Shown piece after piece: positions 7,974-13,898 of a DNA stretch of 18,329 bases (position 1 is its first letter; each line of letters begins with the position of its first letter). The stretch covers positions 1 through 18,329 of the forward strand of contig JAKSTS010000037.1 in the NCBI GenBank assembly GCA_024402455.1. Reading direction: 5' to 3'. This stretch comes from Treponemataceae bacterium (GTDB lineage: Bacteria > Spirochaetota > Spirochaetia > Treponematales > Treponemataceae). Below the pieces are notes generated by a model. That model ran no database searches, was not told where the DNA came from, and saw only the letters and a program-made list of their open reading frames with translations. A program made the translations under genes and the position numbers.

Positions 7974-8311
7974 TGAATGTTATTCTGCTTGTGCAGCCGG
8001 TTCAGACTGCTGATTTATGCAGAAGTTTTAATGCCTGTTTTAGAAGAAACATAACGTTCTGCACGGAAATGAAAAGCCGTCAATCTGTCTGTAATATTTT
8101 TTTAGAAAAATACATTCTAATTGCTATGCATCGAAGGTGCAGATTAATTTTAAAGGTGTACTTACGCAAAAAAAATGTTTTTTTGCTTGCTAACACAAGG
8201 TCTATCGTATAAACTAAAAGAAATCTCTAAAAACTAAATTTTTAAAGATTTCTTATTGTCAAATCATTTTATAGATTTGATGTATTCTTTGGTTTTTTGT
8301 TTTGGTATGCA
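7974..8311. other. 338-base spacer with hairpins, no convincing gene
   Basis: Between the GH5 gene and the next plus-strand gene. A 79-codon frame begins at an ATG overlapping the GH5 stop (7973), but its Cys-, Arg- and Ile-rich translation resembles no protein and ends in low-complexity sequence; I do not call it. Two hairpins are present: GC-A7 pairing with T7-GC around 8166-8186, and a longer one at 8218-8254. A TATAAA at 8208-8213 has only poor -35 partners (TTGCTT at 19 bases or TTGCTA at 15). Confidence 0.5.
8218..8254. terminator. Long AT-rich hairpin before the GGDEF-like gene
   Basis: AAGAAATCT (8218-8226) pairs with AGATTTCTT (8246-8254) and, after one mismatch, TAAAAA (8228-8233) with TTTTTA (8239-8244); the loop is 5 bases. 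No T-run follows. It is either a weak terminator for the GH5 message or a 5' leader structure of the next gene. Confidence 0.4.
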
Positions 8312-10000
8312 ATGACACAGATTAAGGAAAATTATTCACTAAAGGGCATGTTCCGTTTTGGAGTTTTTGCTGCTTTTGCATTATGTTTATTTTTCTCAGT
8401 TTTTTATTGGTTTATGAACAAGCTTGAACAGAAAATCGTGTTTGATGCAGTATCTTTCAATAAGAACTGGTCTGTTTTGATAGATGACAGAAAATATATA
8501 AATGTTGATTTAACCGATTTTTCTTTTCCTGTTGTTTCAACTGGAACAACAATTGAACTTGAAAATGTCCTTCCACAATTTAATGTTCCGAATCCTGTGC
8601 TTAGAATTTATACACTTTATTGTACTGTTGAACTTTATCTGAATGACGAGCTGGTTTATACGTATGGTCAGGAGCTTCTAAAAAAGTCAAAGAATGTTGG
8701 TTGTGGAGCACATGTTACAAGCCTTGAAAATTACAAACAGGGCGATCGTGTAAAAATCATTTTGAATGTTACAGAAAAGCGGTCTTTTACTTCTTTTCAG
8801 CCTGCATGGATTGAATCTGCCGAAAAGACATTTGGCAATATGCTTTCCGGACGTTTGTTTTTGATTTTTATTGCTGTTTTTCTGGTTGTACTTGGACTTG
8901 TAAGTTCGTTTGTCATTCTTTTCTTTGTTTTTTTTAATAAACCTATTGCTAAAATTTTGGCGCTGTCTCAGTCGCTGCTGTGGCTTGGCATTTTTGAACT
9001 TTATACAAACCGATGTATGGTTATATTCTTTTCAAATTATTCATTGAATTCATGGATGGAACATGTTTCGCTTTATTGTACTAATTTTGCAGTTCTTGCA
9101 CTTTTTTATACAGTTATAACACGCCGCAAAATTGAAAAACAGATAGTTCTCTGCTTGATTTATATTTTTGCAGTTTATTGTGCCTTAATTTTGCTGCTTG
9201 ATTATTCTGGTGTTATGCATTTGCCTGCAACACGAAATGTTCAGTTTGTTTTGCTTGGAATTGAAATTATTTTTGCTCTATATATAAGCATTCGGAATAT
9301 TCGCTTGCAGTTCTGGCAGGAACGTCTGCCTTCGATTGGATTTTTGCTGATGTTGTTCTTTTTTATTGTTGATATTGTGCGTTATCCTGTTCAGAAATAT
9401 CTTATGCTGAATCTGGCGGTCATGCAGGGAAGTCCTGTTTCATTTGGACTGCTTATTTTTCTTACTGTAATGGTTTCAAGCTATCTTTTGAATATCCGTC
9501 CTGAATCTGGCAAAAAAGCCATGCAGGCTTTGAACGAAAAACATTTACGTCTTGATTATCAAACAGGTTTTTTAAATTCTTTTGCTATAAATGAATATTT
9601 GAAATCGCTTGATGAAAATAAAAGAGGTGAGTTTTCAATCCTTATGCTTCAGCTTGTTCCGGCAGGACGAGAAACACCTGATTTGCTTTCACTTGATGTT
9701 TCTGATATTCTTGTTGCTTTTTCCAATCATATAAATGAAAACTTAAACGGACGTGCTGAAATCGGTTATTTTGGCAATGCAGAATTCTGTGCAATTTCAC
9801 AGGATTTGCGAAAAGAAGATATTCATCGCCTGCTTATTACTCTTGATGAGCAGCTGTTTACAGAAATTCAGAAACATCCCCGTTTTCAGTATACTTTAGC
9901 TCATGGGCTTGTTTTCCGCTCTGAAGTTGAGCATTTAACTTATCTTCTTCCGCTTGCAAAAGAACGTTTACGTTTGCATAAAGACAGCCTTCATGGTTAA
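8312..10000 (+). CDS. 7TM receptor-like protein with degenerate GGDEF domain
   Basis: 562 residues from ATG 8312; a TTG at 8297 would add five residues, and neither start has a strong Shine-Dalgarno. An N-terminal helix (~16-36) is followed by a beta-rich outside domain (~45-175), seven predicted membrane helices (~182-393), then a cytoplasmic GGDEF-like domain (~408-562). This is the layout of 7TMR-DISM receptors. In the last domain LDYQTGFLNSFAINEYL aligns with the usual D-x-LTGL-NR-F start, but the signature loop reads FGNAEF (487-492): GGDEF has become GNAEF, losing the metal/catalytic acid (Ala490). The earlier metal-binding Asp is replaced in SILMLQLVP. It should therefore not make c-di-GMP and may instead bind a nucleotide or a partner. 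No RxxD inhibitory site is seen. It converges with an HD-GYP gene. Confidence 0.78.
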   Translation: MTQIKENYSLKGMFRFGVFAAFALCLFFSVFYWFMNKLEQKIVFDAVSFNKNWSVLIDDRKYINVDLTDFSFPVVSTGTTIELENVLPQFNVPNPVLRIYTLYCTVELYLNDELVYTYGQELLKKSKNVGCGAHVTSLENYKQGDRVKIILNVTEKRSFTSFQPAWIESAEKTFGNMLSGRLFLIFIAVFLVVLGLVSSFVILFFVFFNKPIAKILALSQSLLWLGIFELYTNRCMVIFFSNYSLNSWMEHVSLYCTNFAVLALFYTVITRRKIEKQIVLCLIYIFAVYCALILLLDYSGVMHLPATRNVQFVLLGIEIIFALYISIRNIRLQFWQERLPSIGFLLMLFFFIVDIVRYPVQKYLMLNLAVMQGSPVSFGLLIFLTVMVSSYLLNIRPESGKKAMQALNEKHLRLDYQTGFLNSFAINEYLKSLDENKRGEFSILMLQLVPAGRETPDLLSLDVSDILVAFSNHINENLNGRAEIGYFGNAEFCAISQDLRKEDIHRLLITLDEQLFTEIQKHPRFQYTLAHGLVFRSEVEHLTYLLPLAKERLRLHKDSLHG

Positions 10001-10058
10001 GCTGTTTTTTTGATTTTTGCGGCGAGATTTGTTTATTTTTCTGTTAATACGAAAATTT

Positions 10059-10109
10059 AATCTGCTGTGCTTGTAAAATTAACTGTTAAGCACTGCAGAT
10101 TTTGTTTTT
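10059..10109. terminator. Strong terminator between convergent signalling genes
   Basis: AATCTGCTGTGCTT (10059-10072) and AAGCACTGCAGATT (10088-10101) pair over 14 positions with one T-T mismatch; TTGTTTTTT follows on the plus strand. It ends the GGDEF-like message. The minus-strand tail (AAATTTTC) is weaker, so it is less certain for the HD-GYP gene. Confidence 0.75.
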
Positions 10110-10186
10110 TATGCTGAAATCATCTGCCTTCTTGTTGTAAATAGTGTGTCGTTTTTTGCTGTTTTGTGTAAGATTGTTTTGAAATA

Positions 10187-11515
10187 TTAAATACTGGATT
10201 TTGTGCTGTTTTCAGGTATATTTTGACTGGTATCTTTTTCAAAATCATACAGCGAATAGTATTCAACGATTTTAGGATATGCTTTTTCAAAACAGTCCCA
10301 AAGATTTGGATCAAAATGTGTACCCATTGATTCTTTTATAATGCTGCAAGCTTTTTCGTGTGACATTGAATCTTTATAGCAGCGTTTGCTGACAAGTGCA
10401 TCATAAACATCTGCAATAGCCATTATTCTTGCTTCAAGTGGAATGTCATGACCTTTTAATCCTTTTGGATAACCGCTTCCGTCATAACGTTCGTGATGAT
10501 ACAAAGCTATATTTTTTGCAATTTCCATTAACATGCTGTCTTTTAGACCAGCTAAAATGCTGTCGATGATTTCATAACTTTTTTGAGGATGTTTCTTGAT
10601 AATTTCGAATTCTTCGGCAGTAAGTTTTCCTGGTTTTGTTAAGATTGAATCTGGAACAGAAATTTTTCCAAGGTCATGCATTGGGGCTGTCCGGATGACA
10701 TATTCTGCATAATCGTTTTTAAGTGTTCGATGTTCGATTTTGTCAAACTGCAAATTTTCAACTAGCAGTTTTACGATTTCGCTTGTGCGTTTAATATGTC
10801 CGCCTGTGTTGAAATCACGGTTTTCAACAATGTCGGCCATTCCGGCTAAGATTTTATCTCTTGCTTCTCTAAGCTCATTAATCTGATTTTCATAATTTTT
10901 TCGATTCAATTTATTTGCAAGTATGGTGATTGTTCCAAAAACAATTGCAAAACCAGTTTGTGGAAGCGAAATGAACAAAAGAACGCTAAGAAGACCTTTG
11001 CTTTCAGCAATCATATATGGTTCTAATAAAGTTCCGTTTATCAGATTTGGGGCAATAATATCGATTAAAAAAACAAAATAATCTACTGCCCAGAATTTAA
11101 AGTATGCACCAAGTATTGGTGAAATTAATGCACTGACAAGTGTCAATATAAAAGTAAAATGAGTGAGTTTTCTGGAATGATAGTTAAGAACAATAATTAT
11201 TGGAAAGCACAATGTAAGTGATGCATGAAAATTCAGTATTGTCATTGTTATTAATGTAAGTAAAAACGAAATAAAAATAATTACAAATTTACTAAACTTT
11301 TTCTTTGCAAGAACAGGGAGCCGTCCAAATAGCTGTATGAAAATGAATAATATAGTGGAAATAAAAAATTGAATTAAGTATAGCTTTTGGTTTACACAAA
11401 AAATACCGGCTGCGTTTAAAATGAACATAACAATTTCAAGTATCATAAAAACAAACGCTTTGTTTGCTGCAATCATATTGTCATGTTGTTCACTGTTTGT
11501 ATAAAGTTCTGTCAC
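10187..11515 (-). CDS. Membrane HD-GYP phosphodiesterase (c-di-GMP type)
   Basis: 442 residues. The N-terminal half (~18-200) holds about six to eight hydrophobic helices; a short coiled linker (~202-225) leads to an HD-GYP domain (~222-420). Metal and signature residues are present: GGHIKRTS (His240), MHDLGK (His280-Asp281), YHHERYDGSGYP (His340, His341, GYP 348-350), and IADVYDAL (Asp369, Asp372). The GYP motif marks the HD-GYP subgroup, whose members hydrolyse c-di-GMP to pGpG or GMP; cyclic GMP-AMP activity is known for some. The start is GTG at 11515, with a weak GGA site about 11 bases upstream; an ATG 39 bases downstream is an alternative. It has its own promoter and is isolated by terminators on both sides. 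It converges with a degenerate GGDEF receptor. Confidence 0.92.
   Translation of the reverse strand: MTELYTNSEQHDNMIAANKAFVFMILEIVMFILNAAGIFCVNQKLYLIQFFISTILFIFIQLFGRLPVLAKKKFSKFVIIFISFLLTLITMTILNFHASLTLCFPIIIVLNYHSRKLTHFTFILTLVSALISPILGAYFKFWAVDYFVFLIDIIAPNLINGTLLEPYMIAESKGLLSVLLFISLPQTGFAIVFGTITILANKLNRKNYENQINELREARDKILAGMADIVENRDFNTGGHIKRTSEIVKLLVENLQFDKIEHRTLKNDYAEYVIRTAPMHDLGKISVPDSILTKPGKLTAEEFEIIKKHPQKSYEIIDSILAGLKDSMLMEIAKNIALYHHERYDGSGYPKGLKGHDIPLEARIMAIADVYDALVSKRCYKDSMSHEKACSIIKESMGTHFDPNLWDCFEKAYPKIVEYYSLYDFEKDTSQNIPENSTKSSI
10193..10208 (+). repeat. 16-bp direct repeat, copy 1 (3' end of HD-GYP gene)
   Basis: ACTGGATTTTGTGCTG, identical to copy 2 at 11597-11612. This copy covers the last codons of the HD-GYP gene. 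Confidence 0.6.
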
Positions 11516-11527
11516 TTTGTTTTTGTT

Positions 11528-11541
11528 CCAGTTTATATAAA
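11528..11541 (+). repeat. Inverted repeat arm 1, downstream of HD-GYP promoter
   Basis: CCAGTTTATATAAA; its partner at 11588-11601 is the inverted copy with one mismatch. It would lie a few bases inside the transcript. Confidence 0.55.
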
Positions 11542-11551
11542 GCCTTTGTTT

Positions 11552-11580
11552 ATAATAATATGTGATATTAAATCTTGCAA
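11552..11580 (-). promoter_or_regulatory. Promoter of the HD-GYP gene
   Basis: On the minus strand, TTGCAA (11580-11575), a 17-base spacer and TATTAT (11557-11552). It lies about 37 bases upstream of the GTG start and sits exactly between the two arms of an inverted repeat. Confidence 0.5.
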
Positions 11581-11587
11581 CTTTAAA

Positions 11588-11601
11588 TTTATGTAAACTG
11601 G
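11588..11601 (+). repeat. Inverted repeat arm 2, upstream of HD-GYP promoter
   Basis: TTTATGTAAACTGG, the inverse of 11528-11541 at 13 of 14 positions. Centres are 60 bp apart. It overlaps the start of the direct-repeat copy at 11597-11612. Confidence 0.55.
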
Positions 11602-11612
11602 ATTTTGTGCTG
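11597..11612 (+). repeat. 16-bp direct repeat, copy 2 (upstream of HD-GYP gene)
   Basis: ACTGGATTTTGTGCTG, identical to copy 1 at 10193-10208, 1,404 bp away. Together the two copies flank the HD-GYP gene. Confidence 0.6.
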
Positions 11613-11638
11613 AATAAATGTTTGGATTTTGCAGGAAA

Positions 11639-11692
11639 CGAAAAAAAGCGGATGTTTTGTTTGTGTGTGACAGAAACATCCGCTGATTTTTT
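11639..11692. terminator. Bidirectional intrinsic terminator after kdgK
   Basis: GCGGATGTTT (11648-11657) pairs perfectly with AAACATCCGC (11674-11683) around a 16-base loop. On the minus strand it is followed by T7 (complement of 11641-11647), a canonical terminator for the KDG kinase gene. The plus-strand tail TGATTTTTT would also work. Confidence 0.85.
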
Positions 11693-11712
11693 ATTGATTT
11701 AAATGTTTCGTT

Positions 11713-12744
11713 TTATCTTTGCACTCTGCCAGAACCGTCGCCGGCACACAGGCTTTCAACTTCTTTTCTTGTAACAAGATTAAAGTCGCCTGGAATTGAA
11801 TGTTTGAGGCAAGAAGCTGCGGCTGCAAAATTTACGGCTTTTTCTTCGTCATCTGCAAATTCAAGCAGTCCAAAGATGAGCCCTGCAGAAAAACTGTCGC
11901 CTCCGCCAACACGGTCAACAATGTCTGTAATTTCATATTTTTTTGAAAGATAGAAACCTGTTTTACCGTGTAGAGCTGCGCTCCATCCGTTGTAATCTGC
12001 TGAATGAGATTCTCTTAAAGTAATTGCAACAACAGAAACATTGGGGTATGCAGTTTTTACTTTTTCTGCCAAGTTTTTATAAGCTTTTGTATCAAGTTTG
12101 CCGCTTGTAACATCAACATCGGCAGAAATTCCAAGTGATTTCTGGATGTCTTCTTCGTTTGCAATGATTACATCTGCGTAAGCTGCAAGTTCGCTCATTA
12201 CTTCTGCTGCAGTTTTGCCGTAGTTCCAGAGTTTTTTGCGGTAATTTAAGTCTATTGAAACAGTGCAGCCTGCTTTTTTTGCAGCTTTTACTGCTTCAAG
12301 TGAAAGTGCCGCAGTTGATTCTGTTAAAGCTGGTGTAATTCCAGTAATATGAAACCAGTTTGCGTCAGAAAAAATTGAAGCCCAGTCAAAGTCGCCTGGT
12401 TTTGCCATTGAAATGCTTGTATATTCACGGTCGTAGACTACATTTGAAGCACGCTGATTTGCACCAGATTCAAGATAGTAGATTCCCATGCGACCTTTTG
12501 TTCTTTTTATGAATGAAACGTCAACACCGTGTGAACGGACTGCTGAAACAGCACCGTCTGCAATCGGGTTGTCTGGCAAAGCTGTTACAAAAACGCCCTG
12601 CTTGCCGAGCAATGAAAGAGATACTGCAACGTTTGCTTCGCCGCCACCAAAAGTTGCTTCTAAGGCAGGCTGCTGAAAAAAACGTTCGTGTTCGGGCGAT
12701 TTTAATCTTAACATAATTTCGCCGAACGTAATTATTTTATCCAT
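11713..12744 (-). CDS. kdgK: 2-keto-3-deoxygluconate kinase (PfkB/ribokinase family)
   Basis: 343 residues. The family's two signatures are present: [16 protein letters not shown] near residues 32-47 and [13 protein letters not shown] near 277-289, with the catalytic Asp283 of [15 protein letters not shown], and GEIMLRL at the N-terminus, are typical of KDG kinases rather than fructokinases. The enzyme would phosphorylate 2-keto-3-deoxygluconate to KDPG with ATP, in the cytoplasm, in uronate and pectin breakdown. I chose the ATG at 12744 because a GGAGGA site stands six bases before it; a GTG 18 bases upstream would put that site inside the gene. It is divergent from the KDPG aldolase gene, which uses its product, and this context strongly supports the assignment. 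The spacer contains a shared operator-like palindrome. Confidence 0.9.
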   Translation of the reverse strand: MDKIITFGEIMLRLKSPEHERFFQQPALEATFGGGEANVAVSLSLLGKQGVFVTALPDNPIADGAVSAVRSHGVDVSFIKRTKGRMGIYYLESGANQRASNVVYDREYTSISMAKPGDFDWASIFSDANWFHITGITPALTESTAALSLEAVKAAKKAGCTVSIDLNYRKKLWNYGKTAAEVMSELAAYADVIIANEEDIQKSLGISADVDVTSGKLDTKAYKNLAEKVKTAYPNVSVVAITLRESHSADYNGWSAALHGKTGFYLSKKYEITDIVDRVGGGDSFSAGLIFGLLEFADDEEKAVNFAAAASCLKHSIPGDFNLVTRKEVESLCAGDGSGRVQR

Positions 12745-12762
12745 GGAAAATCCTCCGAACAC

Positions 12763-12791
12763 ACTCTAGACTTATGTTGTTGAATTGTCAA
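12763..12791 (-). promoter_or_regulatory. Promoter of kdgK
   Basis: On the minus strand, TTGACA (12791-12786), 17 bases and TAGAGT (12768-12763), followed 19 bases later by the start codon. The TTGACA lies within the left arm of the palindrome at 12785-12821, so a bound regulator would cover the -35 region. Confidence 0.6.
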
Positions 12792-12821
12792 TTAGTGAAA
12801 TACTGTTTCACTAATTGACAA
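12785..12821. promoter_or_regulatory. Perfect palindromic operator between kdgK and eda (KdgR-like)
   Basis: TTGTCAATTAGTGAAA (12785-12800) and TTTCACTAATTGACAA (12806-12821) are exact inverse copies around TACTG. The core TGAAA-TACTG-TTTCA closely resembles the enterobacterial KdgR box (TGAAAC-ATTG-TTTCA type). Each end holds an outward-facing TTGACA, the -35 of the divergent genes. No T-run follows, so it is not a terminator. No regulator gene lies in the window. Confidence 0.75.
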
Positions 12822-12841
12822 GTATGTCAAAAGGGTGTAAT
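12815..12841 (+). promoter_or_regulatory. Possible promoter of the KDPG aldolase gene
   Basis: TTGACA (12815-12820) in the right palindrome arm and TGTAAT (12836-12841), with a short 15-base spacer. Transcription would then start almost at the ATG (12851), leaving out the AAAGGG at 12829-12835. An upstream alternative is TTGTTG (12777-12782) with TACTGT (12801-12806), which would keep that site in the leader. The choice is open. Confidence 0.35.
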
Positions 12842-12850
12842 TTCTTTTGT

Positions 12851-13807
12851 ATGAATGATATATTAAAAAAACTTGGCAATATCGGGCTTGTTCCAGTTGT
12901 CAAAATTGATGATGCTTCTCGTGCCTGTGGCCTTGCACAGGCTCTTATTGACGGCGGCTTGCCTTGTGCAGAAATTACATTCCGCACAGATGCTGCAGCG
13001 GATGCCATTTCTGCCATTTCCAAAAAATTTCCACAGATGCTTGTCGGTGCAGGCACTGTAATTAATATTGATTATGCAAAGCGTGCGAAAGCGGCTGGTG
13101 CAAAATTCATCGTTTCGCCGGGTTTTTCTCCTGATGTCGTTGACTGGTGCATTGCAAATAACCTTCCGATTGTGCCTGGTGTAAATAACCCGAGCGGAGT
13201 AGAAGCTGGTCTTGCAAAAGGACTCGATGTGCTTAAATTTTTTCCTGCTGAAGCTTCCGGTGGTGTTGCAATGCTTTCTGCATTGTCTGGTCCTTTCCCG
13301 CAGGTTAAGTTTATGCCGACTGGTGGCATTAGCATGAAGAATCTGAATGATTATGCAAAATGCGGTACAGTTCATGCAATTGGCGGCAGCTGGATGGTCA
13401 AGTCTGATTTAATCGAAAATGAAAACTGGGAAGAAATTACAAGACTTTGCCGCGAAGCTGTAACTGCCCTGCATGGTTTTGAAATTGCTCATATTGGCAT
13501 CAATGCAGAAAATGCAGAAGAAGCAATGAATGCAGCAAAACTTTTTGCTTTGTTTGGTTTTCCGCTTAAAGACGGCAATTCTTCAATATTTAATGCTTCT
13601 TGCATTGAGGTTATGAAATCTAAAGGACGAGGAGCAAACGGTCATATAGGATTGAAATGCTGGAATGTTGAGCGCGCTTTGTCTTATCTTGAACAGTTTG
13701 GTTTTAAAGGCGTTGAAGAAACTGCAAAATATAAAAAAGATAAGCTTTCAGTTATTTATCTTGATAAAGAAATCGCAGGTTTTGCCCTGCATCTTGTAAA
13801 AGCATAA
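12851..13807 (+). CDS. eda: KDPG/KHG aldolase fused to a VOC-like domain
   Basis: 318 residues from ATG 12851. Upstream in-frame TTG (12815) and ATG (12824) starts would run through the operator and are less likely. Residues 1-205 are a class I KDPG aldolase barrel: LVPVVKI, EITFRT (general base Glu41, Arg45), VGAGTV, KFIVSPGF, LKFFPAE with Schiff-base Lys129, and PTGGIS at the phosphate site. It would split KDPG into pyruvate and glyceraldehyde 3-phosphate, and may also act on 4-hydroxy-2-oxoglutarate. The usual enzyme ends near 210 residues. Here ~105 more follow (GFEIAHIGINAENAEEA..., then GHIGLKCWNVERALSYLEQFGF...), two beta-alpha-beta units of the glyoxalase/VOC fold. The second domain's job is unknown; a full metal triad is not obvious. 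It is divergent from kdgK, whose product it uses. Confidence 0.92.
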   Translation: MNDILKKLGNIGLVPVVKIDDASRACGLAQALIDGGLPCAEITFRTDAAADAISAISKKFPQMLVGAGTVINIDYAKRAKAAGAKFIVSPGFSPDVVDWCIANNLPIVPGVNNPSGVEAGLAKGLDVLKFFPAEASGGVAMLSALSGPFPQVKFMPTGGISMKNLNDYAKCGTVHAIGGSWMVKSDLIENENWEEITRLCREAVTALHGFEIAHIGINAENAEEAMNAAKLFALFGFPLKDGNSSIFNASCIEVMKSKGRGANGHIGLKCWNVERALSYLEQFGFKGVEETAKYKKDKLSVIYLDKEIAGFALHLVKA

Positions 13808-13820
13808 CTGTCTTTATTTT

Positions 13821-13898
13821 AAAAGCCGAAGATAATTTTGAATTTTTAGAGATATTTTAATTGTCTTGAACTTTCTGTTCTTCTTCGGCTTTTTTCAT
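13821..13898. terminator. 12-bp stem shared by convergent eda and glycosidase genes
   Basis: AAAAGCCGAAGA (13821-13832) pairs perfectly with TCTTCGGCTTTT (13882-13893) over a 49-base loop. T-rich tails follow in both directions. The right arm is inside the last codons of the minus-strand gene. The stem is strong, but the loop is long for an intrinsic terminator. Confidence 0.5.

Noticed and set aside
7973..8212. 79-codon plus-strand frame overlapping the GH5 stop codon
   Set aside because: The ATG overlap hints at coupling, but the translation is Cys/Arg/Ile-rich, shows no family features and runs through A8 and T7 tracts that form a hairpin.
10120..10314. 64-codon minus-strand frame at the HD-GYP 3' end
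   Set aside because: Overlaps the HD-GYP gene in another frame, with no homology signal or ribosome binding site.
12785..12821. Palindrome between kdgK and eda as a terminator
   Set aside because: It lies between divergent genes, has no T-run on either side and contains both -35 hexamers, so an operator is the better reading.
12815..12850. Upstream TTG (12815) and ATG (12824) starts for the aldolase
   Set aside because: They would put the operator arm and promoter within the coding region and add residues not found in the family; ATG 12851 begins right at the conserved NDILKKLG start.
12863..13375. 170-codon minus-strand frame opposite the KDPG aldolase gene
   Set aside because: Shadow of the aldolase codons; the aldolase frame carries all catalytic motifs.
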